Shown here in pieces: positions 1-5,393 of a stretch of 14,571 bases of DNA. Numbering within the stretch: the first letter of the stretch is position 1; every line of letters begins with the position of its first letter. The stretch is from an uncultured Burkholderiales bacterium. GTDB taxonomy: Bacteria > Pseudomonadota > Gammaproteobacteria > Burkholderiales > Burkholderiaceae_D. Location of the stretch: assembly GCA_937872165.1 (NCBI GenBank), contig CALMOR010000045.1:46732-61302 (forward strand). The letters run 5' to 3'. Below the pieces are notes generated by a model that was given only the letters and a program-made list of their open reading frames with translations, was not told the DNA's origin and made no database searches. The translations under genes and the position numbers were made by a program.

Positions 1-103
1 TGAGAAAGTTGAGCAAGATGGTCAAGTTGAGCAACATCCTTTGAAGTAACTTGCTCAACATGCTCAACATGCTCAAGAAGATCATCTTGTTCATCTTGTT
101 CAT
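1..103 (-). CDS. Possible Leu/Met-rich ORF, runs off the left edge
   Basis: An ATG at 103-101 overlaps the stop of the RepA-like gene as ATGA, the same junction seen between most genes upstream. The frame stays open to the window edge for 34 codons. The product would be almost entirely Leu, Met, Asn, Ser and Lys, starting MNKMNKMIFLSMLSMLSKLL. This composition follows from the DNA repeats at 1-104, so the frame may be open by chance within a repeat. It is either the start of the next element gene or a non-coding repeat. Codon use is unlike its GC-rich neighbours. Confidence 0.2.
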   Translation of the reverse strand, partial: MNKMNKMIFLSMLSMLSKLLQRMLLNLTILLNFL

Positions 104-104
104 G
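1..104. repeat. AT-rich cluster of direct and inverted repeats beside the RepA-like gene
   Basis: The first 100 bases are about 39% GC by count, far below the neighbouring genes. GTTGAGCAAG (8-17) and its exact reverse complement CTTGCTCAAC (50-59) form a 10-bp inverted repeat. GTTGAGCAAC recurs at 26-35. The unit TGCTCAA repeats at 10-bp spacing (52-58, 61-67, 71-77 with flanking matches). CATCTTGTT is tandemly repeated at 83-91 and 92-100. Lying right after a RepA-like ATPase, this could be an iteron-type origin or a regulatory region. It could instead be coding, because the minus strand stays open through it. The repeat block is certain; its role is inference. Confidence 0.6.
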
Positions 105-1260
105 CCTGTGTGACGGGCAACGCCCACTTCCAACGCCCACCCTTGCCGAGCTCCTTCTCCTTCACGACCCAGTTCTCCGAGGCGCGACGGATCGTGGCGT
201 TCGAATGACCGGCCGCGCCGGCTTCTCGATAGACCGCTTCCGCGTGCATCGGGCCATCGGCGAGGATGCTGACGAGGAAGGCCTTCGCATCGTCCTGGCG
301 CGACCCGCCTTCCTCAAAAGCCTCGGCCGTCTGGAGGATTTCGCGGGCATCGCCTTCGATCGCACCGGTCCACCGGACCACGCTCGCGCTGATGCTTCGA
401 TGACCAGGCACGTCGACCTGCTCGATCTGGAAGGTGAAGCCACCGCCGGTCGGGCCGATGTTCGACTTCGCGCGCATGAAGACGGCGTCGCCGACCTCCT
501 TCCGTCTCGCCACCGCGAACAGGATTCGGGTCGCGGCGCCGAACGCGAGCGAGCCGGTGACGCGCTCGATCGGGTCCTTCGTCTGCGAGCCCTTCGTGAA
601 GTGCGAGATGCCGAGCAGCGCCGCGCCGGTGTTCTCGGCCAGTTCCTGCAAGGGCGCCAAGCCGCGGCGCACTTCGCCGTTCTTGTGCGAGTCGCCGGCA
701 ATCGCCGAGACGATCGGATCGATGATGATCAGCTTGAGCGCCGGCAGCCGCAGCGCCTGGTCGCGCAGTGCTTCCATGTGCTTGGCCGGATCGAAAGCGA
801 CGCGGTCACCGCGGATCGTCATGCCTGCAACGAAGTGCAGCCGCGTCATATCCGCGCCCATCGCGAGCAGCCGGGGCGCCAGCGTGTCGGCGACGTCGTC
901 TTCACCGGACCAGATCAGCACGTCGCCTTGCGTTGCGCGTGACCCGTCGGGCAGGTACGAGCCAGCCGAGATGATCGCGCCGAGACCGAGGGCGCACGTG
1001 GTCTTCCCGATGCCGGCCTGCCCTGCAGCAATATGCAGCTTCCCGCCGGCCAAGTAATGCGTCCAGACCCAGGGGATCGGCTTGATCTTCACCTCGTCGC
1101 CGCGGATCAGGTGCAGCACCGGCGTCTCGTCGTAGCCGGCGTTCTGCATGTCCTCCGCGTACGCTGCCGCGGGAATCCGCTGCCGAGCTGCAAGAGGGGT
1201 TCGCGGCGGCGGATCGTTGATCGGGGCCGAGTCGATCACCGCCTGAAGTTTCCGGCTCAT
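100..1260 (-). CDS. RepA-like AAA_25 family P-loop ATPase
   Basis: A 386-aa ATPase of the RecA/RepA-helicase type found in plasmid and integrative-element replication modules, where it is thought to load or act as a replicative helicase. Visible motifs: Walker A GQAGIGKT (80-87), an acidic WSGEDD strand (117-122), Walker B LIIIDP (177-182) and the GISHFTKG sensor segment (218-224). The C-terminal part (about 325-380) is compatible with a small winged-helix domain. The start MSRKLQ was chosen because its ATG overlaps the stop of the preceding 58-aa ORF as ATGA. The same frame is open a further 78 codons upstream, but that part is rich in Arg and low in complexity and overlaps two smaller frames, so I treat it as an artefact. 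The repeat block at 1-104 follows directly. A role in element replication is likely; the biochemical activity is inferred. Confidence 0.85.
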   Translation of the reverse strand: MSRKLQAVIDSAPINDPPPRTPLAARQRIPAAAYAEDMQNAGYDETPVLHLIRGDEVKIKPIPWVWTHYLAGGKLHIAAGQAGIGKTTCALGLGAIISAGSYLPDGSRATQGDVLIWSGEDDVADTLAPRLLAMGADMTRLHFVAGMTIRGDRVAFDPAKHMEALRDQALRLPALKLIIIDPIVSAIAGDSHKNGEVRRGLAPLQELAENTGAALLGISHFTKGSQTKDPIERVTGSLAFGAATRILFAVARRKEVGDAVFMRAKSNIGPTGGGFTFQIEQVDVPGHRSISASVVRWTGAIEGDAREILQTAEAFEEGGSRQDDAKAFLVSILADGPMHAEAVYREAGAAGHSNATIRRASENWVVKEKELGKGGRWKWALPVTQA

Positions 1261-1433
1261 GTCCGAGGCTTCTTCGATTCGTCGATCGCCCACTGGCGTG
1301 CCAGCTCGACAACGTAGTCCTCGACCCATTCGCCGAGCGCGGCCCAGTGCGCTTCGCCGAGGCGGCGCCGGCTGTCCGCGATCGCACGCTCGCCATGCCG
1401 CACCGCCGCCGAGCGAATTCCAGCGGCCGTCAT
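1257..1433 (-). CDS. Small hypothetical protein (58 aa)
   Basis: I do not recognise this 58-aa product. It begins MTAAGIRSAAVRHGERAIAD and ends WAIDESKKPRT. It looks helical and charged, with a short amphipathic stretch around EWVEDYVVELARQW. Support comes from position: its ATG overlaps the stop of the upstream 71-aa gene as ATGA (1430-1433), and its own TGA overlaps the ATG of the RepA-like gene as ATGA (1257-1260). It therefore fills the space between two genes exactly, which argues for translational coupling. No signal peptide or membrane span is seen. Function unknown. Confidence 0.6.
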   Translation of the reverse strand: MTAAGIRSAAVRHGERAIADSRRRLGEAHWAALGEWVEDYVVELARQWAIDESKKPRT

Positions 1434-1645
1434 CCGGTCTTTCGCTCGCAGTGCTTTTGGATTTCGCGAGCGGCTCCTCGGAGCCCTGGCTCACCCCAGT
1501 TCTTCATCGCCTGCGTGAAAAGGTGCAGCAGTTCATCGGGAACAGCAGCGCCGGACTCGATCACTTCGAGTGAACGCTTCGCTGCGGCTTGGCCGAAGAT
1601 GTTGGCTTGGACGTCGTTCGCGAGCTGTGCATGAGGTCCGGTCAC
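1430..1645 (-). CDS. Small hypothetical protein (71 aa)
   Basis: A 71-aa product of unknown function that appears helical and soluble (segments such as RSLEVIESGAAVPDELLHLF). The GTG at 1645 is preferred because it lies two bases after the stop of the upstream 134-aa gene and has a G-rich Shine-Dalgarno-like run (GGGGGA) a few bases before it. The longer ATG version up to 1723 would overlap the upstream gene by 76 bp and reads as Arg-rich shadow sequence. Its stop overlaps the next ATG as ATGA. The neighbours suggest an element maintenance or regulatory role, but nothing in the protein itself shows this. Confidence 0.6.
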   Translation of the reverse strand: MTGPHAQLANDVQANIFGQAAAKRSLEVIESGAAVPDELLHLFTQAMKNWGEPGLRGAAREIQKHCERKTG

Positions 1646-1647
1646 GA

Positions 1648-2052
1648 TCAGTCCCCCGCGACCAACGCTTCGAAGAACGCCATGAAGGCGCGCGCGGCGA
1701 CCTCTCCATGAGCCTTCTTGCACCGCTCGAACGACTGGGCAAGCGCACCGACGCCTGGCACCTCACGGCACTGCCGCAGGGTTCGCTGCGCCTTAAGCCA
1801 TCCGGCGTCCCACGCGTCGACGTCTTCCTTCCGCTGTGCCTCGAACGCACGCTTCTGGTCGACCGACACTTCGACGGGGCGCCGCACGCGGATCGAGATC
1901 GCCTCGAGGTAGCCCAGGAAGTTGAAGACGCCTTCGTCACCAGCGACCGAAGCAGCGCGATCGAGACCTTGCATGTAGGCACCGTGAAGACCCGACCGCG
2001 CCTCGTTCGTTGCGACCATGGCCTGACGATCGCCGGGAAGGGTCGTCGTCAT
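1648..2052 (-). CDS. Hypothetical element protein (134 aa)
   Basis: Not recognised. The 134-aa product is soluble-looking, mainly helical and strongly charged, with a basic segment AISIRVRRPVEVSVDQKRAF in the middle and a helical end around EVAARAFMAFFEALVAGD. No catalytic or metal-binding motif stands out; the two cysteines are not in a CxxC pair. The start MTTTLPGDRQ was chosen because this ATG overlaps the stop of the upstream HTH gene as ATGA (2049-2052), while the in-frame extension to 2214 lies inside that gene and reads as low-complexity Arg/Pro sequence. It lies between a DNA-binding protein and the replication ATPase, so a replication or copy-control role is possible but unproven. 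Confidence 0.65.
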   Translation of the reverse strand: MTTTLPGDRQAMVATNEARSGLHGAYMQGLDRAASVAGDEGVFNFLGYLEAISIRVRRPVEVSVDQKRAFEAQRKEDVDAWDAGWLKAQRTLRQCREVPGVGALAQSFERCKKAHGEVAARAFMAFFEALVAGD

Positions 2053-2285
2053 GCGGCCGCCGTGTCTTCGCGGTGGGCCGCGATCCAGGCATCGAGGTCG
2101 GCCTGGCGATACTTGATGCTCCGACCGACGCGCACGAACGGGATGCCGTGGCGACGGGTGAGCCGGTCCTGGTTCAGGAACGTCTCGCTGACGTCGAGAT
2201 ACTTCGCGGCCCACTCGGTTGAGCCCAGCGCCACCGCGCTCGACGATCCGATCGAGCTTACGACTGCTGTTGCCTGTTGATTCAT
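2049..2285 (-). CDS. Excisionase/AlpA-like helix-turn-helix protein
   Basis: A 78-aa DNA-binding protein. After a Ser/Ala-rich lead of about 20 residues, STEWAAKYLDVSETFLNQDR (22-41) gives the helix-turn-helix. IPFVRVGRSIKYRQADLDAW (48-67) is the wing and second helix typical of the MerR-like HTH_17/AlpA/excisionase families. In integrative elements such proteins bend DNA at att sites during excision or activate the integrase promoter. The ATG at 2285 has a GGAG ribosome-binding site five bases upstream. A 78-bp gap with a perfect dyad (2303-2317) precedes it, and its stop overlaps the next ATG as ATGA. Family assignment is firm; whether it is Xis or a regulator is not. Confidence 0.8.
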   Translation of the reverse strand: MNQQATAVVSSIGSSSAVALGSTEWAAKYLDVSETFLNQDRLTRRHGIPFVRVGRSIKYRQADLDAWIAAHREDTAAA

Positions 2286-2302
2286 CTTCGCTCCACGTTG
2301 TG

Positions 2303-2317
2303 CCCGGAGTCTCCGGG
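2303..2317. promoter_or_regulatory. Perfect 15-bp dyad in front of the HTH gene
   Basis: CCCGGAGTCTCCGGG is a palindrome of two 7-bp arms around one base. It lies in the 78-bp gap between the 182-aa gene and the HTH gene, about 18 bp upstream of the HTH start. This gap is one of the few real breaks in the gene train. It could be an operator, possibly autoregulatory, or as RNA a 5-bp hairpin with a 5-nt loop. No T-run follows on the minus strand, so a terminator is less likely. Confidence 0.35.
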
Positions 2318-2363
2318 TTGCGTGAAGCGAAGGATCGCGAGTTATTCGAACCTGTTATTCCCT

Positions 2364-2912
2364 TTAATCGCTCGCTTTGTCGTCCTGCTGGTCTTCAAAA
2401 TGAGCGGGATCAAGCCGCCTGATGTCGGCCCGGAACTCGGAAATCTTCTTTCGCCAGTACGTGACCGCGTGCTGCGGCCAGTACCGGTTGAGCTCTTCGT
2501 AGGCGACGTCGGACTGCAGCCGCGTCTTGAGATGATCATAGAGATCGACCGCGAGCTTCTTGTCGTGCAATGTCCACTTGACGCGCGGACCTGCGGTCCT
2601 TGTCAGAGCCGCATCGAGAAAGCCACGCAACTCCGTAGACCCCCTCGCCATTCGAGCAGCTTCTTCGACCAACCACTGCGCGACGTGCGGATTGATTTCC
2701 GCACGCGAGACGGCAAGCTGGAGAAGGTCAACGTCCGCTTTCGCGACGGCGCGCCGGGGAAGGTCAGACGAAGAGGCGAAGCGTCCTAGAACCTGTTCGT
2801 CGTTGGTTACGATCTTCGTCAAAGCCGCATCAAGGACAGCACGGAGCTGCGCGCTCTTGTTTGCGAAGCGTGCCGCCTCCTCGACGAATTGCTGGGCGAA
2901 CCCGGCCGGCAT
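2364..2912 (-). CDS. Hypothetical protein with an internal duplication (182 aa)
   Basis: The family is not recognised. Residues 5-34 (FAQQFVEEAARFANKSAQLR and onward) and 77-106 (VAQWLVEEAARMARGSTELR and onward) match at 18 of 30 positions without gaps, both ending in LDAALT, so the N-terminal half is a duplicated helical unit at 72-residue spacing. The C-terminal third (about 110-170) is basic and aromatic, with WPQHAVTYWRKKISEFRADI, and may bind nucleic acid. The start MPAGFAQQ was chosen because its ATG lies two bases after the stop of the upstream membrane gene; the in-frame extension to 3008 overlaps that gene. It ends with TAA. A DNA-binding or structural role is a guess. Confidence 0.65.
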   Translation of the reverse strand: MPAGFAQQFVEEAARFANKSAQLRAVLDAALTKIVTNDEQVLGRFASSSDLPRRAVAKADVDLLQLAVSRAEINPHVAQWLVEEAARMARGSTELRGFLDAALTRTAGPRVKWTLHDKKLAVDLYDHLKTRLQSDVAYEELNRYWPQHAVTYWRKKISEFRADIRRLDPAHFEDQQDDKASD

Positions 2913-2914
2913 TA

Positions 2915-3115
2915 TCAATCGACGCGGTTGCGCGACGCAGCAGGCGGACGGCGCCTGACCTCGGCTTCCGTCTTGCCGAGCAGCCAGGCGAGCCCACGAT
3001 CGGCCCACACCCGGTGCACGAGCCAGCCGACCGCCAGCGGCACCACGACGACGCCGCCGGTCAGCACGACGTTGGCGACCAGCGCGAGCATTAGGTCGTT
3101 GAGCCAGTCAGGCAT
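2915..3115 (-). CDS. Small single-span membrane protein (66 aa)
   Basis: A 66-aa protein whose residues about 8-36 form one long hydrophobic segment (LMLALVANVVLTGGVVVVPL followed by AVGWLVHRVW), then a basic tail with WADRGLAWLLGKTEAEVRRR. It is probably an inner-membrane protein with a cytoplasmic C-terminus, judged by the positive-inside rule. The start at 3115 is favoured by a TGAGG ribosome-binding site about six bases upstream; the longer GTG-started version (to 3163) adds a charged, non-conserved-looking leader. Its ATG shares one base with the stop of a 14-codon ORF (TGATG). Small holin-like or superinfection-related membrane proteins are common in such elements, but no family signature is visible. 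Confidence 0.6.
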   Translation of the reverse strand: MPDWLNDLMLALVANVVLTGGVVVVPLAVGWLVHRVWADRGLAWLLGKTEAEVRRRPPAASRNRVD

Positions 3116-3159
3116 CAGTGCCTCAGCCGCCGAGTCTGCGTTTCGATCTCGCGCGTCAT
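3115..3159 (-). CDS. Possible 14-aa coupled micro-ORF
   Basis: MTREIETQTRRLRH starts at an ATG overlapping the stop of a 16-codon frame (ATGA, 3156-3159) and stops in TGATG with the start of the membrane protein. It would act, if real, as a translational-coupling leader. Its length is within what chance allows. Confidence 0.2.
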   Translation of the reverse strand: MTREIETQTRRLRH

Positions 3160-3206
3160 CCACGCTCCGCCGAGAGCCGCGAAATCTCGTCCGCCGCAGG
3201 CCTCAC
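3156..3206 (-). CDS. Possible 16-aa coupled micro-ORF
   Basis: VRPAADEISRLSAERG begins with a GTG overlapping the stop of the 109-aa gene (GTGA, 3203-3206) and ends overlapping the ATG of the 14-codon frame. Together the two micro-ORFs carry ribosomes across the only 87-bp gap in this part of the train. No independent ribosome-binding site was identified. Confidence 0.2.
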   Translation of the reverse strand: MRPAADEISRLSAERG

Positions 3207-3532
3207 GCCGCCTCCGAGGCTACACGCGCGACAGCATCACCCTCGATCAGGGCCGGCTGCAGGGACGCCGCGAAGGCGTCGATCGTGCCGCCCCACACCG
3301 TCTCGACGTCGTCGGGCGTACCGCTGCCCTGTGCGAGGGTCATTTGCACGCCCGCAAGCTGACGAAGCCGAGCGGACGTTGATATCGCAAAGATGTCGAG
3401 CTCCCCGTCGTGTGCGAGCGCGAAGTCACGCAGTGCCATCGCGAGCGATTCGACCTGGTACGCCGCATGCGCGGCGAGCTGCTGGTAGGTCCGCGGGTTG
3501 GCCGCCTGTGAGGTGTCGACTTCGGCGCTCAT
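3203..3532 (-). CDS. Hypothetical acidic helical protein (109 aa)
   Basis: Not recognised. The product has 109 residues, is Ala-rich, mildly acidic and mostly helical by eye (TYQQLAAHAAYQVESLAMAL, then GTIDAFAASLQPALIEGDAV). It has no signal peptide, membrane span or catalytic motif. The start is set by ATGA overlap with the upstream 104-aa gene (3529-3532). The two genes resemble each other in size and composition and are probably co-translated. In integrase-proximal operons of this type such pairs are usually uncharacterised; no function is assigned. Confidence 0.6.
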   Translation of the reverse strand: MSAEVDTSQAANPRTYQQLAAHAAYQVESLAMALRDFALAHDGELDIFAISTSARLRQLAGVQMTLAQGSGTPDDVETVWGGTIDAFAASLQPALIEGDAVARVASEAA

Positions 3533-3843
3533 GCGAAGCCTCGCGCGGTGACGAGGTCTGAGTGCAATGCTCCCAAGTGCCCTTTCAACTCGCTGATGCG
3601 ACTGCGCAGGGTGCCGACCGCCACTAGCAATGCGCCGGTGAGCGGGATGTCGATACCCTCCGGCCCGGTCAGCGGGAGACGCTCGGCCACGTTCATCGCC
3701 AAGCCGTTGATGATGTACTCGAGCGAGTCAATCGCACAGAGTTCGCTCTCGGCATCGCCGTATTGCGTGAGCGCCAGATCAAGCGCCTCTCTCGCGGTTC
3801 GCGGTTGGGTGTGATCCTCGGTGCTACGATCGTTGACAGCCAT
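3529..3843 (-). CDS. Hypothetical acidic helical protein (104 aa)
   Basis: Not recognised. A 104-aa acidic protein with long predicted helices (AREALDLALTQYGDAESELC; SLEYIINGLAMNVAERLPLT) and a C-terminal segment VGTLRSRISELKGHLGALHS that could form a short coiled coil. The ATG at 3843 has a clear GGAGAAG ribosome-binding site about six bases upstream, which makes it the first well-initiated gene downstream of the integrase. Its stop overlaps the next ATG as ATGA. It is separated from the integrase stop by 79 bp, so this small-gene operon may start here or continue from the integrase transcript. Confidence 0.65.
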   Translation of the reverse strand: MAVNDRSTEDHTQPRTAREALDLALTQYGDAESELCAIDSLEYIINGLAMNVAERLPLTGPEGIDIPLTGALLVAVGTLRSRISELKGHLGALHSDLVTARGFA

Positions 3844-3911
3844 GGTGCTTCTCCAGTGGTTGCATCGTGGTCAGGCCGCGTCCCGAGTTACCGCTCGAGG
3901 CGTGGCCGCTT

Positions 3912-3928
3912 GCCTGAGGCCGTCAGGC
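3912..3928. terminator. Weak stem-loop at the integrase stop
   Basis: GCCTGA and TCAGGC form a perfect 6-bp stem with a 5-nt loop that includes the integrase stop codon. No T-run follows on the minus strand, so it is at best a weak or Rho-assisted terminator and may be chance. Confidence 0.2.
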
Positions 3929-5191
3929 GGCGGTTGAACTCTGTCGCTTGCCTCCGTGTAGCGACACAACGTTGCCGTTCGCGACGCGCTTCTGCGGACG
4001 TGCCGGCACGATCGCATCGGCCACGAGCTGCCAAGCGGTGCGCATCGTCGCCTCGTCGAACTGCACGTAGTGGCCGAGCGTGACGTCGCCGCCGTCGGCG
4101 TGGTTCAGCAGCCGCTTCACGACGTAGCCCGGCAGTCGAGCCGCGGCGATCGTGGCGAACGTCCGCCGCAGGTCGTGCGCGCTGAACGGGATGCCCGTCT
4201 CGGCGATGATCGAAGCCAACGTCTCGCGTGGGTGCTTGGCACCGGCGAAGACGAAGTCCTCGTCTTCCTTGTTCGCGGCACGCGCCCGAACCAGCACGAG
4301 CGCCTGCTTCGACAGGTAGATCACGTGCGGCTTGTGGTTCTTCGTGTCGGCAAGGTGGATGCGCGCCGCCTCGAGGTTGACGTGGCGTCGCTGGATACTG
4401 TCCAGCTCGCCCCGGCGCATGCCGGTCAAGAGCAGCAACTGGAAGGCGTCACCGTGCGCCGTCGCCGACGCCGCGTGCCACCAATCGTCCAGGCGTTCGA
4501 GCGGCACAATGCGTTCGCGCTTGCCGGACTGCGGGATGATAATGCGGTCGACCTTCGCGGTCGCAGCGGCGAACGGGTCGTCGTCCATCGTGACGCCGTG
4601 GTAACGCAGGACAGCGCGCGTGACTCGCATGGCGTACGCGGCGCGCGAGACACTGGCCGTCGCCAGCTTTCGATTCAGCGCCTTCAGGGTCGTGCTGGTC
4701 AGCGACTGGATCGGCTTCGCGGCGATCGAGTGCAGCTCGCCGGGGCCATGCACGTGACCGCGCGGCGACTTGCCGGCGGGACGCAGCATGTTGAGGTAGT
4801 CGAGCCGAGTGCGGTCCTTCATCGCGCCGTTCTTCCGCGCGCTGTCGTCGTCGATGAACTCTTGCAGCGCGTCGGCGACAGTCTTGCCGCTGCGCACGAC
4901 GCGGACCTGTTCCTGTCGAAGGTTCACGCCGGCGGTGTGCTTGCCGATCGCCTTCTTCGCATCGTCGCGGGCGCGGGTGATCGTGTAGCTGGCCGAGTAC
5001 CGGCCGAGCGTCACCCGCTCGACCTTGTTGCCCTTGATGCGGTGGAGCAGCGAGAACGTCTTCGCGCCGCCGGGCGACACCCGCAGCTCGAGGCCGGGCG
5101 TCTGAAGGTCGCGCACCACGACGCGTGCTCCCGGCACCGGCTGCAGCGCGTCGAGCCGTGCCTTCGTGAAGTTGATCGCCGCTGTCGGCAT
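3923..5191 (-). CDS. Tyrosine-type site-specific integrase (DUF4102 arm-binding type)
   Basis: A 422-aa integrase that recombines attP with a tRNA attB site. N-terminal residues about 5-90 match the DUF4102 arm-binding domain (ARLDALQPVPGARVVVRDLQ; GLELRVSPGGAKTFSLLHRI; TLGRY). A core-binding domain spans about 100-205. The catalytic domain carries the full set: R259 in TGMRRGEL, K284 in ADTKNHKP, H339 and R342 in HDLRRTFA, H364 in LLNHADGG and nucleophile Y375 in LGHYVQ. The gene is full length and looks active. MPTAAINF is taken as the start, because the upstream in-frame ATG at 5260 would place translation across the promoter and dyad. The start lies 153 bp from the tRNA fragment, as expected for an integrase next to its att site. 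Confidence 0.93.
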   Translation of the reverse strand: MPTAAINFTKARLDALQPVPGARVVVRDLQTPGLELRVSPGGAKTFSLLHRIKGNKVERVTLGRYSASYTITRARDDAKKAIGKHTAGVNLRQEQVRVVRSGKTVADALQEFIDDDSARKNGAMKDRTRLDYLNMLRPAGKSPRGHVHGPGELHSIAAKPIQSLTSTTLKALNRKLATASVSRAAYAMRVTRAVLRYHGVTMDDDPFAAATAKVDRIIIPQSGKRERIVPLERLDDWWHAASATAHGDAFQLLLLTGMRRGELDSIQRRHVNLEAARIHLADTKNHKPHVIYLSKQALVLVRARAANKEDEDFVFAGAKHPRETLASIIAETGIPFSAHDLRRTFATIAAARLPGYVVKRLLNHADGGDVTLGHYVQFDEATMRTAWQLVADAIVPARPQKRVANGNVVSLHGGKRQSSTAA

Positions 5192-5208
5192 AGTCCGCGT
5201 GTCCGTCT

Positions 5209-5244
5209 GGGGTGACGCCGGGGTGACACAAATCGTGTTACCCC
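5209..5244. promoter_or_regulatory. Operator-like repeats at the integrase start site
   Basis: GGGGTGACAC (5220-5229) and GTGTTACCCC (5235-5244) form a 10-bp dyad with one mismatch and a 5-bp spacer. A third GGGGTGAC copy lies at 5209-5216. The dyad falls where transcription from the predicted integrase promoter would start. It may bind a repressor, the HTH protein, or the integrase arm-binding domain. Confidence 0.45.
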
Positions 5245-5245
5245 G

Positions 5246-5274
5246 AGTATTCCAGCACAACTCAGCGAAAGCAA
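5246..5274 (-). promoter_or_regulatory. Predicted sigma70 promoter of the integrase gene
   Basis: On the minus strand TTGCTT (5274-5269) and AATACT (5251-5246) sit 17 bp apart, a consensus spacing with moderate matches to TTGACA and TATAAT. The start would fall near 5239, inside the dyad, about 48 bp before the ATG. Confidence 0.4.
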
Positions 5275-5344
5275 GGACGACCGTAAGCTATTGATCGAAG
5301 TGACTTCGTGAATGACAGCGACAAATCACGTAACTGGCGTCGTC

Positions 5345-5393
5345 CGGACTGTTAATCCGTGTGTCCCTGGTTCGAGTCCAGGTCGGGGAGCCA
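5345..5393 (+). tRNA. Partial tRNA-Asn (3' fragment), element att junction
   Basis: The sequence contains the tRNA-Asn anticodon stem-loop (loop CTGTTAA, anticodon GTT at 5351-5353), a 5-nt variable loop, a perfect T-arm (CCTGG, TTCGAGT, CCAGG at 5366-5382), the acceptor 3' strand TCGGGGA, discriminator G and encoded CCA (5391-5393). The 5' half is absent: no TCCCCGA acceptor strand and no D-arm (TAGCTCAG) occurs upstream. The stem loses pairing at 5344, so homology starts at about 5345. It is not a functional tRNA but the duplicated 3' end left by integration, and marks the right boundary of the element. Confidence 0.88.

Larger units (their letters stand above)
1..5393. mobile_element. Integrative element (one end), inserted at a tRNA-Asn 3' end
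   Basis: Seen: a tyrosine integrase gene lies 150 bp inside a partial tRNA-Asn 3' end, followed by a same-strand train of short tightly coupled genes that includes an excisionase-like HTH protein and a RepA-like ATPase. Known: DUF4102-type integrases insert elements into tRNA genes and leave a duplicated tRNA 3' end at one junction. Because the fragment reads rightward and ends with CCA at 5393, the element must extend leftward, and the intact tRNA-Asn should sit past base 1. No transfer, capsid or defence gene is visible here, so whether it is a satellite, a mobilisable island or a decayed prophage-like element cannot be decided. Confidence 0.8.

Noticed and set aside
1..104. CRISPR-like repeat array
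   Set aside because: Repeat units are 7-10 bp and nearly contiguous, without spacers of uniform length, and no cas gene is present.
1261..1494. N-terminal extension of the RepA-like gene
   Set aside because: It is low-complexity Arg/Gly/Ala sequence and overlaps two small frames joined by exact ATGA junctions; the start at 1260 is better supported.
5345..5393. Functional tRNA-Asn gene
   Set aside because: The 5' acceptor strand and D-arm are missing from the upstream sequence, and pairing of the anticodon stem ends at its outermost base pair.
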